This document shows positions 46,616 to 57,594 of a stretch of DNA of 64,000 bases, piece after piece. The stretch is from Madurella fahalii (Eukaryota; Ascomycota; Sordariomycetes; Sordariales), in contig CM056880.1 in assembly GCA_029876055.1 (NCBI GenBank), positions 558,001-622,000 on the forward strand, written 5' to 3'. The notes below the pieces were generated by a model that did not search any database, was not told the origin of the DNA, and saw only the letters and a program-made list of their open reading frames with translations. The number at the start of each line of letters is the position of its first letter. Position 1 is the stretch's first letter. A program made the translations under genes and the position numbers.

Positions 46616-47271
46616 ATGCGATACTTACAACTCCTTACCGTCGTGGCCCTGGCGGCCCGCAGCATACTCGCCTCTCCAACCCCTCAGCCGCTTCAAAGAT
46701 CGATGGACCGCCGGGCCCTCAACGGAACAGGCATTTACCTCGCCGTCGATTGCCGCCCGCGCGAAGCCCCGGAGACGCCAGACTCGCCACAGTCGTGGCT
46801 CTCACTGGTGATTGTAGGCTTCCGAGATCCTCGTCAATGCATGGCCCATTCAAGTACTGAGCTGGGAATTCGGCATAGTATTGCGAGAGTCAGGCCGAAT
46901 GCAACAGCACCGGCCATTACCCCGCGGCGCGCGACATCTGCGTGAAGCGGACCAGCAACATGTCGAGCGACTACCACAAGTGGGAGAACAGCGATTGGCA
47001 GCACTGCTACTTTGAAGAGAGGGGCGTGTTTAGCTGGGTACTTAGCAGGTTTGCCCGGCTGTTCCCGGCGGGCACTGAGGTCGGGTGAGTTTTCTTATTC
47101 TTTCAATTCTCTGGACCAATATCGCTTTGAAGGATATGACGCAGCGAGATTGACGGTCATAGTATCGGCGAGGATGCCGACTCGCAGGATTTCGCTGGGT
47201 TTAGGGACGATGAGTTCCAGGGAGCTGGGCCGGCGACTCACAATTGTTCCAAGGTGTATCACTTCACCTAA
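46616..47271 (+). CDS. Small secreted Cys-rich protein (candidate effector)
   Basis: Three exons, 46616-46807, 46879-47084 and 47145-47271, give 174 residues. Donors are GTGATT and GTGAGT and acceptors CATAG and CGCAG; every join keeps frame, and unspliced reading would stop at 47086. The start MRYLQLLTVVALAARSILAS is a clear signal peptide with cleavage likely after ILAS or SPT. The mature part has six Cys (AVDC, YCES, AEC, DIC, QHC, HNC), an even number as in disulfide-bonded secreted proteins. There are possible N-glycosylation sites at NGT, NST, NMS and NCS. No known domain is recognised. Small size, secretion and even Cys number fit candidate effectors, but also antimicrobial or wall proteins. 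Confidence 0.72.
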
Positions 47272-48185
47272 ACCAAGTTTACAGGGCTTTTGCTACTGGA
47301 CTATTAGCGAGGCTCCGTTTCCTGATCAAGGAGTTACTAGAAGAGCTACTGAGAAGAACCTGCTATCGATGGCTTCTGCATCGCGCGGCCTTCGTTAGTT
47401 TTTCTTAGCACCGAGAACAACATCTATATGTTAATTCTAGGCACTTATAGGTAGGTGGTTCACTTCAGTGATTGAAACGGGCGGGATTATCGCAGCTATT
47501 CGCAGTGCGCTCGACTAGATTTTAGTAAAGCCTGACGCAAGATAGTAAATCAGTATTGTGTTGATAGAGGTTTTTCACCCAGCCTAAATGGTACAGTTTT
47601 CTTACTAGTTACGCCCCTTTTATCCTTGTTTAGGACTCAGCTGTCACTTTTTCTCCTCTCTTCGGTATTGTTTCTCTTTGTTTAAACCTTGGTTATTATT
47701 TTATTTCCTCTCAGTTTCAGGTGCTCAGACCTGCTACGCTTGAGGTACCGCTTGTATGTACCGTACCTATCGACCACTTTTGTAGACCATCCTCGCCCAC
47801 TTAAGGGGGGCGAATGGGGCTCGGGATTTGAGATAGAATGCTAAGCAGACATAAACCTGCTATGAGCAAGGGGTCTCGGCCTTCTTTGAAGGCTGACTGA
47901 GAGCCTGTAAGTTCCAAACCGTTCTCGTCATACCACATGGGTGAACGCGACCTTGTACAGTGCAGTATTCCATAATAAGGTTAAGTAGGTAATCACAACA
48001 GCCTCAAATCACCCTGACCCCAATCTAAGTAGACACAAATCTTTAGCATTCCAACAATCCCCCCCTTTATAAAATAACTCAGTATCGATCCGATTCCCTT
48101 CGTTTATGAGCACTGTGAGATGGTCTGTCCACAGGGCGCTCGGATTCGCTCCATCCACTGATTAGCCACACCGCGGACCGCTGCC
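47272..48185. other. AT-rich spacer between secreted protein and tyrosinase
   Basis: No gene is seen. Includes T-rich and CTTACTAG-like stretches between 47580 and 47720. Confidence 0.5.
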
Positions 48186-49645
48186 CTACTCATAAATGTA
48201 GCAAAACTTCCCGTCCAGACCGCCCATGGTGTTCATCAACGATCTCACTTGTACATCTTCGGCCAGCACGCCCAGCCCACTCAAATCATCCAACGTCCCG
48301 TTCGCGCTTGGCGGGAAGTTGCCCATGGTCTTGGTGAAGCTGACCTCGGTCAGCCTCTTCTCCAGATACTGCATCTGCCAGATCCACCACAGGCGATCGA
48401 TCTGGGCGTGGTGGAGCCAGAAGGCGGGGTCGCCCGGGCTGACGTAGATATCGCCGCCGGGGTCCCCGCCGACGGTGAAGTGGCCCCCCGTATGGACACC
48501 CCATTTACCCAGGGGGAACTGGCCCTCCATGACGGTCTGGAACCAGTATATATCCTTGTTGGACGTGATCAGGTCGAAGGTGTAATTGGTGGTCGTGACG
48601 GCAGCGGCGTGGGGGTTGATGTCACGGCGCAGGCAGCGCGGGTTATGGCCGAGTCCGTCGGCGCGGGGGTTGCGTTTGACGTCGCGGAGCATGGGCGCGA
48701 GAGGGCCAAGGTTGACCGTCATGCTAGTAGCGGTTGAGTTGGTATTTTGGGGTGTTCGGGAGGGAGCGAGGGTAGTATAGGCTCACTTTTTGAAAGGCCC
48801 CGATGTCACGCAGCCCCCTCCGTTGCCAGGCGGAATCATGTTGTAGGGACGGGGTGCCATCGGAACGGGGATGCCCTCGTAAGGGACCTTGGCGCCGTTG
48901 CCGCCCATGCTGTACTCGTCGCCGTTGAAAAGGGGCGAGTTTTCGGGATCATCGGCATAGCGGCCCCAGTTCCAGTACTGGTGCAATTAGTCGACGTTGC
49001 TTGTTGAGAAGGAGAAGGCATGGGCGGTTACCGGCTGGTACCCCTTGTATCCGCATTCCGTCCGAAGGGCTTGCTCATAGTGCCATACGTAGTAGCGATG
49101 CCAGGGTAAGAAGAAGGTCTATCACTTGTTGGCTAACCTTGACACATGATCAATGGCCTGTGAGGCTCCCCATGGTTCCTACGTACCGTTCCGTGATTCC
49201 TTGGAGCTGAATATATAGTATTAGAGCTTTCTGTAGCTAGCATTACGTAGGGCAAAAGAAGTAATCACTCACTCTGCTGGATGTGCACGACCACATAATC
49301 ATCGAACCTGCTCTTAGCACCGGGCGCTTGAGCGCTTGTCAAGGCTGGCTTGGACATAAGACACAAGACGGCATCGGTGTACGCCTTGCGTTCTTGCTCG
49401 CTGAGATCGCCCCTTCTCCGTCGTTAGTCATGTTGTAAAGGCAACTGGTGCGTGGCCCAGCTCTACCATTCTTTTCGTCTCACTGCCGTCTCCAGCGTGC
49501 AACTGCCCTGCGGGTTCTTTGCCAGATATTTCTGCAGCTTAGGCAAGCTGGACGTTACAAGCTTGTCGACATCATCCGGAGGGTACGCGCCAGCAGTGGC
49601 AAGGCCGGCAAAAACAACCGCTCCCACCGCTGTAACTCGACGCAT
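48186..49645 (-). CDS. Secreted tyrosinase (type 3 copper)
   Basis: Six exons, 49645-49467, 49412-49273, 49206-49187, 49118-49032, 48977-48787 and 48723-48186, give 384 residues. The third exon is only 20 bases. The start MRRVTAVGAVVFAGLATAGA is a signal peptide. The CuA region reads NHGT, then FFLPWHRYYVWHYEQALR. The CuB region reads VHTGGHFTVGG, then DPAFWLHHAQIDRLWWIW, so the copper-binding His residues are visible. The family oxidises phenols to quinones with molecular oxygen; short secreted fungal tyrosinases of this type act on phenolics or protein tyrosines. The exon joins pass through long stretches that look broken if read without introns, but each splice restores the frame. No terminal cap domain is seen. 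Confidence 0.88.
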
Positions 49646-50789
49646 TTTTGGAGGTTTGTGGGAAATGTTAATTATGGTGCACAACCAGAGAAGTCGTTCC
49701 AGGGAGGGCCCTGTTCCTTTTCTTTGCTCCTGCTTCCCGGTTTACACCGCATTTTAATATCTGGACTGTATCACAAAACCTTCACAGTCTGTTCCAACGG
49801 CATTAAGTCCATTTATCCCGCAGTTCGGCAGTCCCCAAATTAGTAGCCACTTGAGATTCGGGAAATGCCAAGCGTCTTGCTGACCGAGCCATCGAGCACG
49901 GCAGTTTTTTTCGGCTGGCTCGAAACACGCACAGCGTAGCAGTGAGCCCACGTACAAGTGATCCGGGTATAGTAATTGGCCTAGCCAAGCGGAGCAAGAA
50001 CCAAAACCTGGGGTGCGTCCTCCCCCAGAAAGAGTTTCGTCACCGGCAAAATAGCCGAGTTGTCAGCCTGCGCTTCCAACCTTTTCCTAGGTAAACGCGC
50101 CGAGACAACATTCTATGCATGTTGGCGGTATCTGGGCCATGTGACAGCATTGCCCTGTGTTGAATAAGATTCCTTGGTCGTTCTTACAACGATGAAGAGA
50201 AGTGAGGCCCGGCCTGCTGTCAGTGGGGTTTCTTAACTTGTATCGTCTCTGTACTTTGGCTCCTGAGTCTAAATAATTAAATAGTCATTGCAAACTGTCT
50301 GGTGCGTCGTCGGACTCTGAACCAAGGCGGTGGGCCACTTGCAGTCTAAACGTAATCGAAATATTTGGGCATTCTGTGCCTAGATCCTGCCAGGCGTTGG
50401 TCACTGGCGGTACATAAATGAAGAGGCCAATGGGGTCCGGCGGTTGGCACTGATGTTTCATCATGATCCTGAACAGCGTTGGTTGCAATCAATTGGCTTG
50501 TCAGGCACTTTGTTTTGCCCTTAAAATTTCGTGTATTCTCTAGAACTGGTAGCTATGAGGACAAGAAACCACATCTTTAGAACAACAACGGGTACCAAAA
50601 GCTGTCGTTGTTGTAAGGAGAGCGAAAAGTGAATCTGGACCTAGTAGTTTGTTTTTCTTCTGGTCTAAAATAGCCGACTTAGCCGAGCTTAGGTCACGTT
50701 TTGAGACGGTTCCTAAGGATTATAGGGACAGTAGACCTCGTACCCGCTCATGTTCTGAAAATACCGTTTCGCAACTCTGTTTCCCAACT
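49646..50789. other. Spacer upstream of the tyrosinase
   Basis: No gene with support. Likely holds the tyrosinase promoter near 49650-49900. The part from 50100 is AT-rich. Confidence 0.5.
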
Positions 50790-51235
50790 ATATTGCAGTT
50801 CCATCATACGACGCCCTTTTCCGTCATTTCACACCATCATCAAAGGCTTATATACGGGAGCTGTAGATCACTTACGCCCTATTCCACCATCCCGCGGCAG
50901 ATTAGACGCCATCATTGAAGCCTGTACGTATAGAGCTGTATATCACTACACCCTATTCCACCATGAAGCGCTTTATCATCCATTTGCCGCCAATATCAAT
51001 CTTAGTCACTGGGACTTGCATCGCTTACATTCTATCCCATTATCCCGCGCTATGTCAGCCATTGCCACCATCATGAATACTAGCATCTAGGACTTAGATC
51101 ACTTACATTCTATTCCATCGTCCCACGCCGTGTCTACCAATTGCCGCCATCATCAATATAGGTGTTTAGGAGTTAGACCACTTACATACTATTTCCCATA
51201 CTGCAGTATAAGCCATGTCTACCTCCTTCCTTATA
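50790..51235. repeat. Degenerate tandem repeat of about 78 bases
   Basis: Four to five diverged copies follow each other, each opening with GAGCTGTAGATCACTTAC or GGACTTAGATCACTTACAT, then CTATTCCA-type and CCGCCATCATCAAT-type blocks. Copies start near 50857, 50935, 51012, 51091 and 51169. They differ by many transitions. No coding reading is supported. Confidence 0.75.
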
Positions 51236-51380
51236 CAGTAACCCGGGCATTGGCCCTTATTGAGACATGTCACTATATTTCTAGAAGGTGAACTTCAGTT
51301 TAAACAGAGCCCTCTTTCTAACCCTTTCCACCCCTTTCCCATGATCACTACCCCCTAACACTCTAATCCCAATCCCTTAA

Positions 51381-52249
51381 TTATCCCGAAACCCCCACAA
51401 ACACTACCAAAACCGCCGCGTACGTGGCCGTTGCAACCATCGTATCTGTATTACTCGCCTTGAAGAAAACAGATAGCGCCCCCGCAAACGCCAGAACCGA
51501 AATACTCACCGTTACCAAGCTCTTCACCACCGTGACCTCGGGCAACTGCATAACCATCATCGGCACAACCAACATCGCGCCGCCGAGAAACGCCACCAGA
51601 AACCGCGCCAGTCGGTCCACGAACGGAGATACCTGCTCTGGCGGCTCGCCGTTGAAATACTCATCGGTGCGATTGTGGATGTCATATTTCGTGTAGGTCA
51701 CGGAGCGAGGGAGGTGGCGCTTCCGAGTCTCGCGGCGGTTGTCGGTGGGGAGGAGGCCGGTGTCGGCAAAGTGGCGGTAGCCGGAGTCCTTGTCGATGAA
51801 TTGGTACGAGACGTCGCCGAAGACGCGTTCCAGGTCCAGACGGCCGCGGCGGGCTTGGGAGCCGGTGATGGGGGGTTTGGCGGGTTAGGTATTCGTAGTC
51901 GCGGATTGCATTTGCTGGGAGGGGGTTGTGGCTAGTGGATATGTCGGGAGGATGTGGTTGGGTGTGGGATGTACTGTAATTATGTAGAACTTTGGTGAGG
52001 GATTCGGTTTGCTGGGGTGTTGCGGTATGTTAAAGATGTTCTAAGGCCTCAGAGGATGAGAAAGCGGGGTTCTTGTCGCCCTTCGTCAAATGCGTACTTG
52101 AACAGTTGCTCTCCATGGGACTCGTCATGGTCGCTTTCACTGTCACGCTGATGCACGGGCGTATGTGGTTCCATTTTGCCCGAGGAATGATTGCATGGCC
52201 ATTTGATGAGTGTCCGCCCACTCTTTCCGCCGAAGGTACCAGTATGCAT
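51381..52249 (-). pseudogene. DUF6594 membrane protein, decayed
   Basis: The C-terminal part from about 51870 to 51381 is intact: RRGRLDLERVFGDVSYQFID, a Lys/Arg-rich linker, then RLARFLVAFLGGAMLVVPM and two more helices ending in VFVGVSG. This is the typical three-helix end of fungal DUF6594 proteins. Upstream, the piece LTKVLHNYS...AIRDYEYLT lies in another frame; the switch falls in a run of six G (51870-51875), where one base fewer would restore it. Before that a further frame change and a TGA (52051-52049, where Arg is expected) separate the N-terminal block LFKYAFDEGRQEPRFLIL. At least three lesions make a functional product unlikely. The family is common in fungi and sits near self-recognition genes, but its role is unknown. 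Confidence 0.75.
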
Positions 52250-52573
52250 AGTCCCGTGACCGCTCAGTCAGTTTGCCAACGAGCGGTGGAGCTATGTCTC
52301 AGTTCCCGCGCCGCCTACAAGTAGTTATTGGCACTGGCGGAGTGTTAGCATTGTACCAATGAGCAGGGACAATCCGGAGCTAAGTAATTCAGTACCTGGG
52401 GCAGACACGCTTCTGCAGCTGAATGAAATGCAAACCCCTCACCAACGATTTCTCCATGTACGCAGACGGTCAGACACGTACCTACCGTAGGTACTCACCC
52501 CCAAGTACCTTAGCTAGCAACGTCTTTCCTCGCGGCATTTGGTCTACTCTGGCCATCCTAGACGTTACCGAAC

Positions 52574-52942
52574 ATGTCTCTCGTCTGCTTTGAACGCTGG
52601 CGGCGGAACCGGAAGCAGGCCGTCGAGGAGCCTGCTCCGCAACCCTGCTCCCCAGCTACTGTTGGAGACATAGCTATTGCGGAGCTCGGGGCGTCTAGTA
52701 GTCCCACTGGCCCAACCATTCCTCAAAGACGCAGCACCGCCTCCGACATAGACGACGCTGCTGTCGCTCCTGCCAAGGGGTTCCTCGATAGCGGCCTCCG
52801 ACTACCGACATACCGACCCAAATCCGAGGCCATTAGAGCGTTCTCTCCTGTCAACTATGTATTCTTAACCATCTCGGATGTCCTGTTGACAATGTTCCGA
52901 GAATCCTATCTTGCGCGCTGCGTTCTCTTCGAAACCGCTTGA
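52574..52942 (+). CDS. Short hypothetical protein, possibly a truncated N-terminus
   Basis: A 122-residue frame starts with ATG at 52574. The first two thirds are hydrophilic (Pro/Ser/Ala-rich). The end reads GLRLPTYRPKSEAIRAFSPV, then a hydrophobic stretch NYVFLTISDVLLTMF, and stops soon after. The layout looks like the start of a larger membrane protein cut short after its first helix. No splice continuation was found before the HET-ANK gene on the other strand at 53031. GTACCTA-type motifs lie 60-90 bases upstream. Family not recognised. Confidence 0.4.
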   Translation: MSLVCFERWRRNRKQAVEEPAPQPCSPATVGDIAIAELGASSSPTGPTIPQRRSTASDIDDAAVAPAKGFLDSGLRLPTYRPKSEAIRAFSPVNYVFLTISDVLLTMFRESYLARCVLFETA

Positions 52943-53030
52943 CTCCAGCGACCTTTACTTTCCGTGGGACCACTGAAGCTTTCCCAGAGCGCCCGCGTCG
53001 TCGACATGGAGGGATTCCGTCACCACGCGA

Positions 53031-56000
53031 TTACTTTTTCCCAAACAACGACCTCAATCCCCGCCTCTGCTTCCCCTGCCGCTTGTCATTCCCAACGTGC
53101 AGAGCCGACTCCACCTCAGCCGCGGACAAGGCGAGCCTGTTATTCCCTGCACTGGGTAGTGGGGGCCGACTGCCGGGCTTGATCCAGAAAGCAGGAACAT
53201 CAGGGCTCGTCCTGGTCAGACCAGCTCGGTCCTGATCCGGGTTTTCCATGACGACCCAGTAGGATTGGTTAATATCCACTCCCATCCACTTCAGCTCGGG
53301 TCTAGTGGGCCCAGCAATGACACACAGGCTCCAACCACAAAACTCTAGGTCCTTTGTATCCCTCGCAGAGTTCCAGATAGTCCTAGCACATGTTTCGTGT
53401 CCGTTGGCGAGAGCAAAATGAAACGCATTCAGATGCATCCCATCGTCAAGCTCGGATATGATCCCAGCCTTGTTCGTCATCAGCAGCTCCATCGACAGCG
53501 TGTTCCCAAATATAGCGGCTATATGCGAGGGTTTGAGGTGGAGGGAGCTAGCATGACGGTTCATATCAGCACCCGCGTCGATCAGCCCCTGTAATGTCTT
53601 GACGTTGTTTTCCCGGTTCGCCACATGGGCGGGCGTGAGGCCAGAATCGTCTGCCAAATGTACATCAGCGCCAGCCTTCGCGAGGGCCTGGACCGTATCC
53701 ATTGAATCAACACAGGCGGCATGCCACAGGGCTGTCCGGCCGAAGTTATCAACGGAATTGACAGGACGTGAGGACCAATGGTTCACAATCCCGGGCCGTG
53801 TCAGGAACCCAATAGCAGCAAGGTTTTTCATTGCCGCTGCGCGATGAAGAGGTGTCTCTCCAAGCGAGTTAATCTGGCTCAGACCGTACAGGCTCCAGTA
53901 ACGATCTTCGGACGTCCAGAAGCTGGGGTCCGTTGCATAAGCTGCGGCAAAATGTATAGGGTAGTCCCCGATCCCCGCCGTTGGCTGCGCATGCTCGCAG
54001 TCATCGGAAATCTGGGGGAGGTACCGGTAGAGAAGGTCGGTAATGGCCTCATTTCCCATCATGGCGGCTAGATGGAGGCTCGTAACCCGGCGGGCTGAGG
54101 GGCCGAGGGGATCAGCGCCGGCTTCCAGTACCACATTCACAATACCGATATTTTGCCCCATGACCGCCCAGTGGATTGGCCGTAACTGGAGGAATGGGTC
54201 GGGAACCCCATCAGGGCGCTCCGTCATCTCGAGGAATTCCCGGGCCTTGTTAACGTCGTTGCTACTCAGCACTCGAGCCGGTTTTCGACCTGCAGGATCG
54301 AGCGAAAAGAGCATATTGTCGCAGTATTTCCATAGGTCCTGCAGCGGGGAGGCCTCGTATCGATCCCAAGCTGCCGGCAACCGCCGCACTTTCCTGCCCG
54401 GATCGACTCGCTGGAAGATTGTGATCTTGACTGAATCCTCGACACAGATGTCCCCAAGTAAAAACTGGAGTTCAATATCCCAGAGACATTCCCACCATGT
54501 CTCATGCTGTTTACCGGTCGATATTCGGTTATAGGTATACCAAGTCTCTCGAGTTCTTCGGCTGCTATTACCTCAATAGTGCCGAAGCGTGTATCTGATG
54601 TCGTTACGTCGCCAGGAACCTCATCTCCCGGTGTATACCCGGCCTCTGACGACCCATTAGAAACAATATAAAGAGAAATCTCGACCCCTTTCTTGCGGTT
54701 CCTCTCAGTAACAACAGCCCACGTCGGCATGTCGACACCATAAATGTTGCTGGTAGATAGTTCGGCAAAGGTGAACGACCCTAATCTCGCCTCTCGCTCG
54801 GCAATATTCCACAATTCTTCAAGCCGGAGGTACGATGTCTCGCTACCGACGATCTGGCACCAGCTTCTACATACCCTCTGGTTGCGGACCTGCATGCCAA
54901 CAGCCACGTCCACAAGCACAGGGGGCTGTCTAGCAGCTTCGACCTCGATCCGGAAGATAGCAGCCGGCAAGCCAAAGACAAAGTCTCGTGTCTCAAAACA
55001 CTGCATCGCTTCGTTCCAGGCATGCTTTGGATACACCTCCTTGACTCTCCATACCAGCTCGGTACCCCGCGAGTAGGAATCTAGATTCCTCGGGAGTTGC
55101 AGCTGCGAATTATCCTGTGCTGCTGCGATGCGGATGGTGCGTAGATCCAACGAGGGGTTCTGCTTGACGAAGACAGACATGTAGAACCCTGTCTCCAAGA
55201 GACTGACGTTGGGTGAAATGAACTTCTTCAGGTCGGTGTGCACCCTAGCAAAGTTATCACCCATCTCCCAGATCCGCTTGAGATATATCATAGGCGCCTC
55301 CCTCATCCTGGCCTTAGCCCCACTCCGCCTCTCGCAGCTCAGGATGGCCCGAAAATTGGCATCCGGCACATCCTCGCATGGCAAAAGGAATAGATCCACA
55401 CTCAATCCCCTACTCGTGACCGCAGCCGGATTCCCAGTAAACATCAACGGCATGGCAGTCTCGAGATCTCCCGTTGCCCAGAACCGCTGAGGCGAGTCCG
55501 CAAGCAGCCCAGACAGCGTATTGGGCTTTGATGCCGTCCCAACTGCGCCCACGCTATCCAACTCCTCCAGCCCATCATCCGTATACCACGCAAACAAACT
55601 CTGGTCATCATCCCTCAGCAAAATCGCTTCCTGCAGCCTAATAAATGCCTTGGTCCCCTCGCCATACAGCAGCGGCATATTCACGTCAAATAGACCTAGT
55701 AAGCAGTACGCAATATCCTCGACACGCGTCGTCTCGCGGAAGGCAGCCCAGCGCATACGCGACGCGATACTAATATCTGCAGGGCTTTCCTCCCCTGTCA
55801 AGACGTCGTGCTGCACGCCCGTGATCTCATGTAACAGGTCGGTGAACGCGATGCTCTCGTGCTTGTTACCCAGGTAGCTCCAGTCGCAGGCGAAGAACTC
55901 GACCTGACGCGGCGCGATCAGCTCCTGTAGCGTCCAGCCGCGGGTAAACCACCTGCTCTGGCGGAAGCTGGATTTCTTGTCCATCGAATCCTCGGTTCCC

Positions 56001-56401
56001 GCCGGCATGACGTCAGCTAGGTAGGCGTAGCACACGGCGGCGCCCTGGTACCATTGGTACATGGAGTTGATGGCCTCAGACAGCTCGGCGCTGCTGGTCT
56101 TGTCGATGCAGCACGTGTCGACCCAGATGTAGTCGAAGCCGTTGCGCCTGGCGAGGGCGGTGCTCTGCTGGAGTTTGGAAAAGCCTATTTTGTCAAAGAC
56201 GGAGGAAGGTCGATGGGGCGTGGTGTGGTTATGAGTGGGATATACAACTGCGTCCCGGCGCCAGGATGCCGATTCCAAGGCCTGGAGGTCCTGGAGCAAC
56301 ACCTCGCTGTCGGTCCATGTGTGGGAGAGGATGGCGTAACGGGGGATATCGCTGCCGTAGACTTCGACGACTTCGATCTGGTGCGTGCTGAGGAGTCTCA
56401 T
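53031..56401 (-). CDS. HET domain-ankyrin repeat protein
   Basis: Two exons, 56401-54572 and 54506-53031, join over a 65-base intron (GTAATA, branch CTATAAC, acceptor AACAG) into 1101 residues; reading through would give two separate proteins. Residues 21-175 are a HET domain: YAILSHTWTDSEVLLQDLQ, FDYIWVDTCCIDKTSSAELS, then WFTRGWTLQELIAP. A linker region of about 430 residues follows, with YCLLGLFDVNMPLLYGEG early in it. After the splice, HETWWECLWDIELQFLLGD leads into ankyrin repeats at about 715-975 (RPIHWAVMGQ, TSLHLAAMMGN, ETPLHRAAAMKN, RTALWHAACVDS, LTPAHVANREN, FHFALANGHETCA). HET proteins trigger cell death on non-self fusion; ankyrin repeats would sense a partner. Residues 52-72 look like an unspliced intron inside the HET domain. 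Confidence 0.85.
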
Positions 56402-57421
56402 GGTTCTGTCCCTGGCGGTGGTTGAAGGCGCGCAAACGGAGGAATTCAGCTCGGTTGAGAGAAGAGCTGAAACCGGGAGTTACCCCGCACACAGCCTCAA
56501 CCAAGACCACGTCACGGCAACCTAGGAATTACTAGTCTCTGGCACACAGCCTTGTGCTTCCGGCCTGGATGTGGTCACGTGGGGGGGAGGTCGTTGTGGC
56601 CCGAGCGTTGTAGAGTGTGGGTCCTGGATATTGCCTTCAGAACAAGTCTGTAGACGTTACGAACATTTTCGAGTCTCATGTCACAGAGCCCCATATAAAA
56701 AAAAGTCAACATTTTCAATCATCAATTCTTAGTCTACTAAAAAAACTAGATACTATTAAAATACATACTGAAGTTTGTTTTTAAAGGTTCTATCTAATAA
56801 TATATTGTGACACTGCAAGGAGCGAAAAGGCCGCTCAGGAATAGAGCGTTGGTAGGAGAAAAGAAGAGAAAGTGTGCCTTGTTTGATCCCAATATGTGGG
56901 GGAATTTGAGGGGTATATATACAAAAGAGATCCCCTACGGCTAACTGCGCTCTAACCCTTGGCAGCGCTAAACTCTTTTAGATCGCAACATACATAGATA
57001 TCTGAGTTAACTATTACTTAATCTTTATAGAAATATATAGTAGAGGAGGTAATCCTTATATACTATACCTTAGTATCTAGGTAGGATACCCTAGTTAAAT
57101 TTACTAGGACTGATAGTACTATAATAAAACTTATATTATTTAAACCGCTTTAAAAAGACGAATCTTAAAGTATATATTGAGTTAGGGAAAATAGTCCCCT
57201 GCGGGCAAGGTCCCTCTAGTCAGAGGGATATAGTTGCTAGGATGGCGCCTTAGGGACTGGAACTCGCCGTAGGCCTATTTTTCTTTCGTACCATAAGTAG
57301 GGCCGTCCTGGCCATTACACCTTAGAGAACATAATCAATTCAGCACTCTTTTCAATATCTGTTGCAGGCCCAGTTTACGAGCTTTCTCTGCGTACAAAGT
57401 GGTCTCTCTCTGACCAGAGAG
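56402..57421. other. AT-rich, RIP-like block, left part
   Basis: From about 56690 the sequence is strongly AT-rich with many TATATA and TTAATA words and no coding frame, unlike the GC-rich genes around. The stretch 56402-56690 probably holds the HET-ANK promoter. Confidence 0.6.
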
Positions 57422-57594
57422 AGCTCTATCTGCACATGTTGTTTTGACCTTGTCTAGGCTGCAGGGACCCGATTTGTGGTGGTGTCGCCTGGCCTGTCTT
57501 GTCTATCTTGTCTGTCTGGCATTTGGCCGTCTTTGCCCTCCCCCTTGTTTTTGGTGGGTATGTGGGTGTAGATGCGTGTTTCTGCACCATTTCA
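57422..57594 (+). repeat. Dispersed repeat, copy B
   Basis: This is the direct-strand counterpart of the reverse complement of 14688-14863. It keeps CG in several places where copy A has CA or TG, so copy B is nearer to the unmutated form. It lies inside the AT-rich block. Confidence 0.85.
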
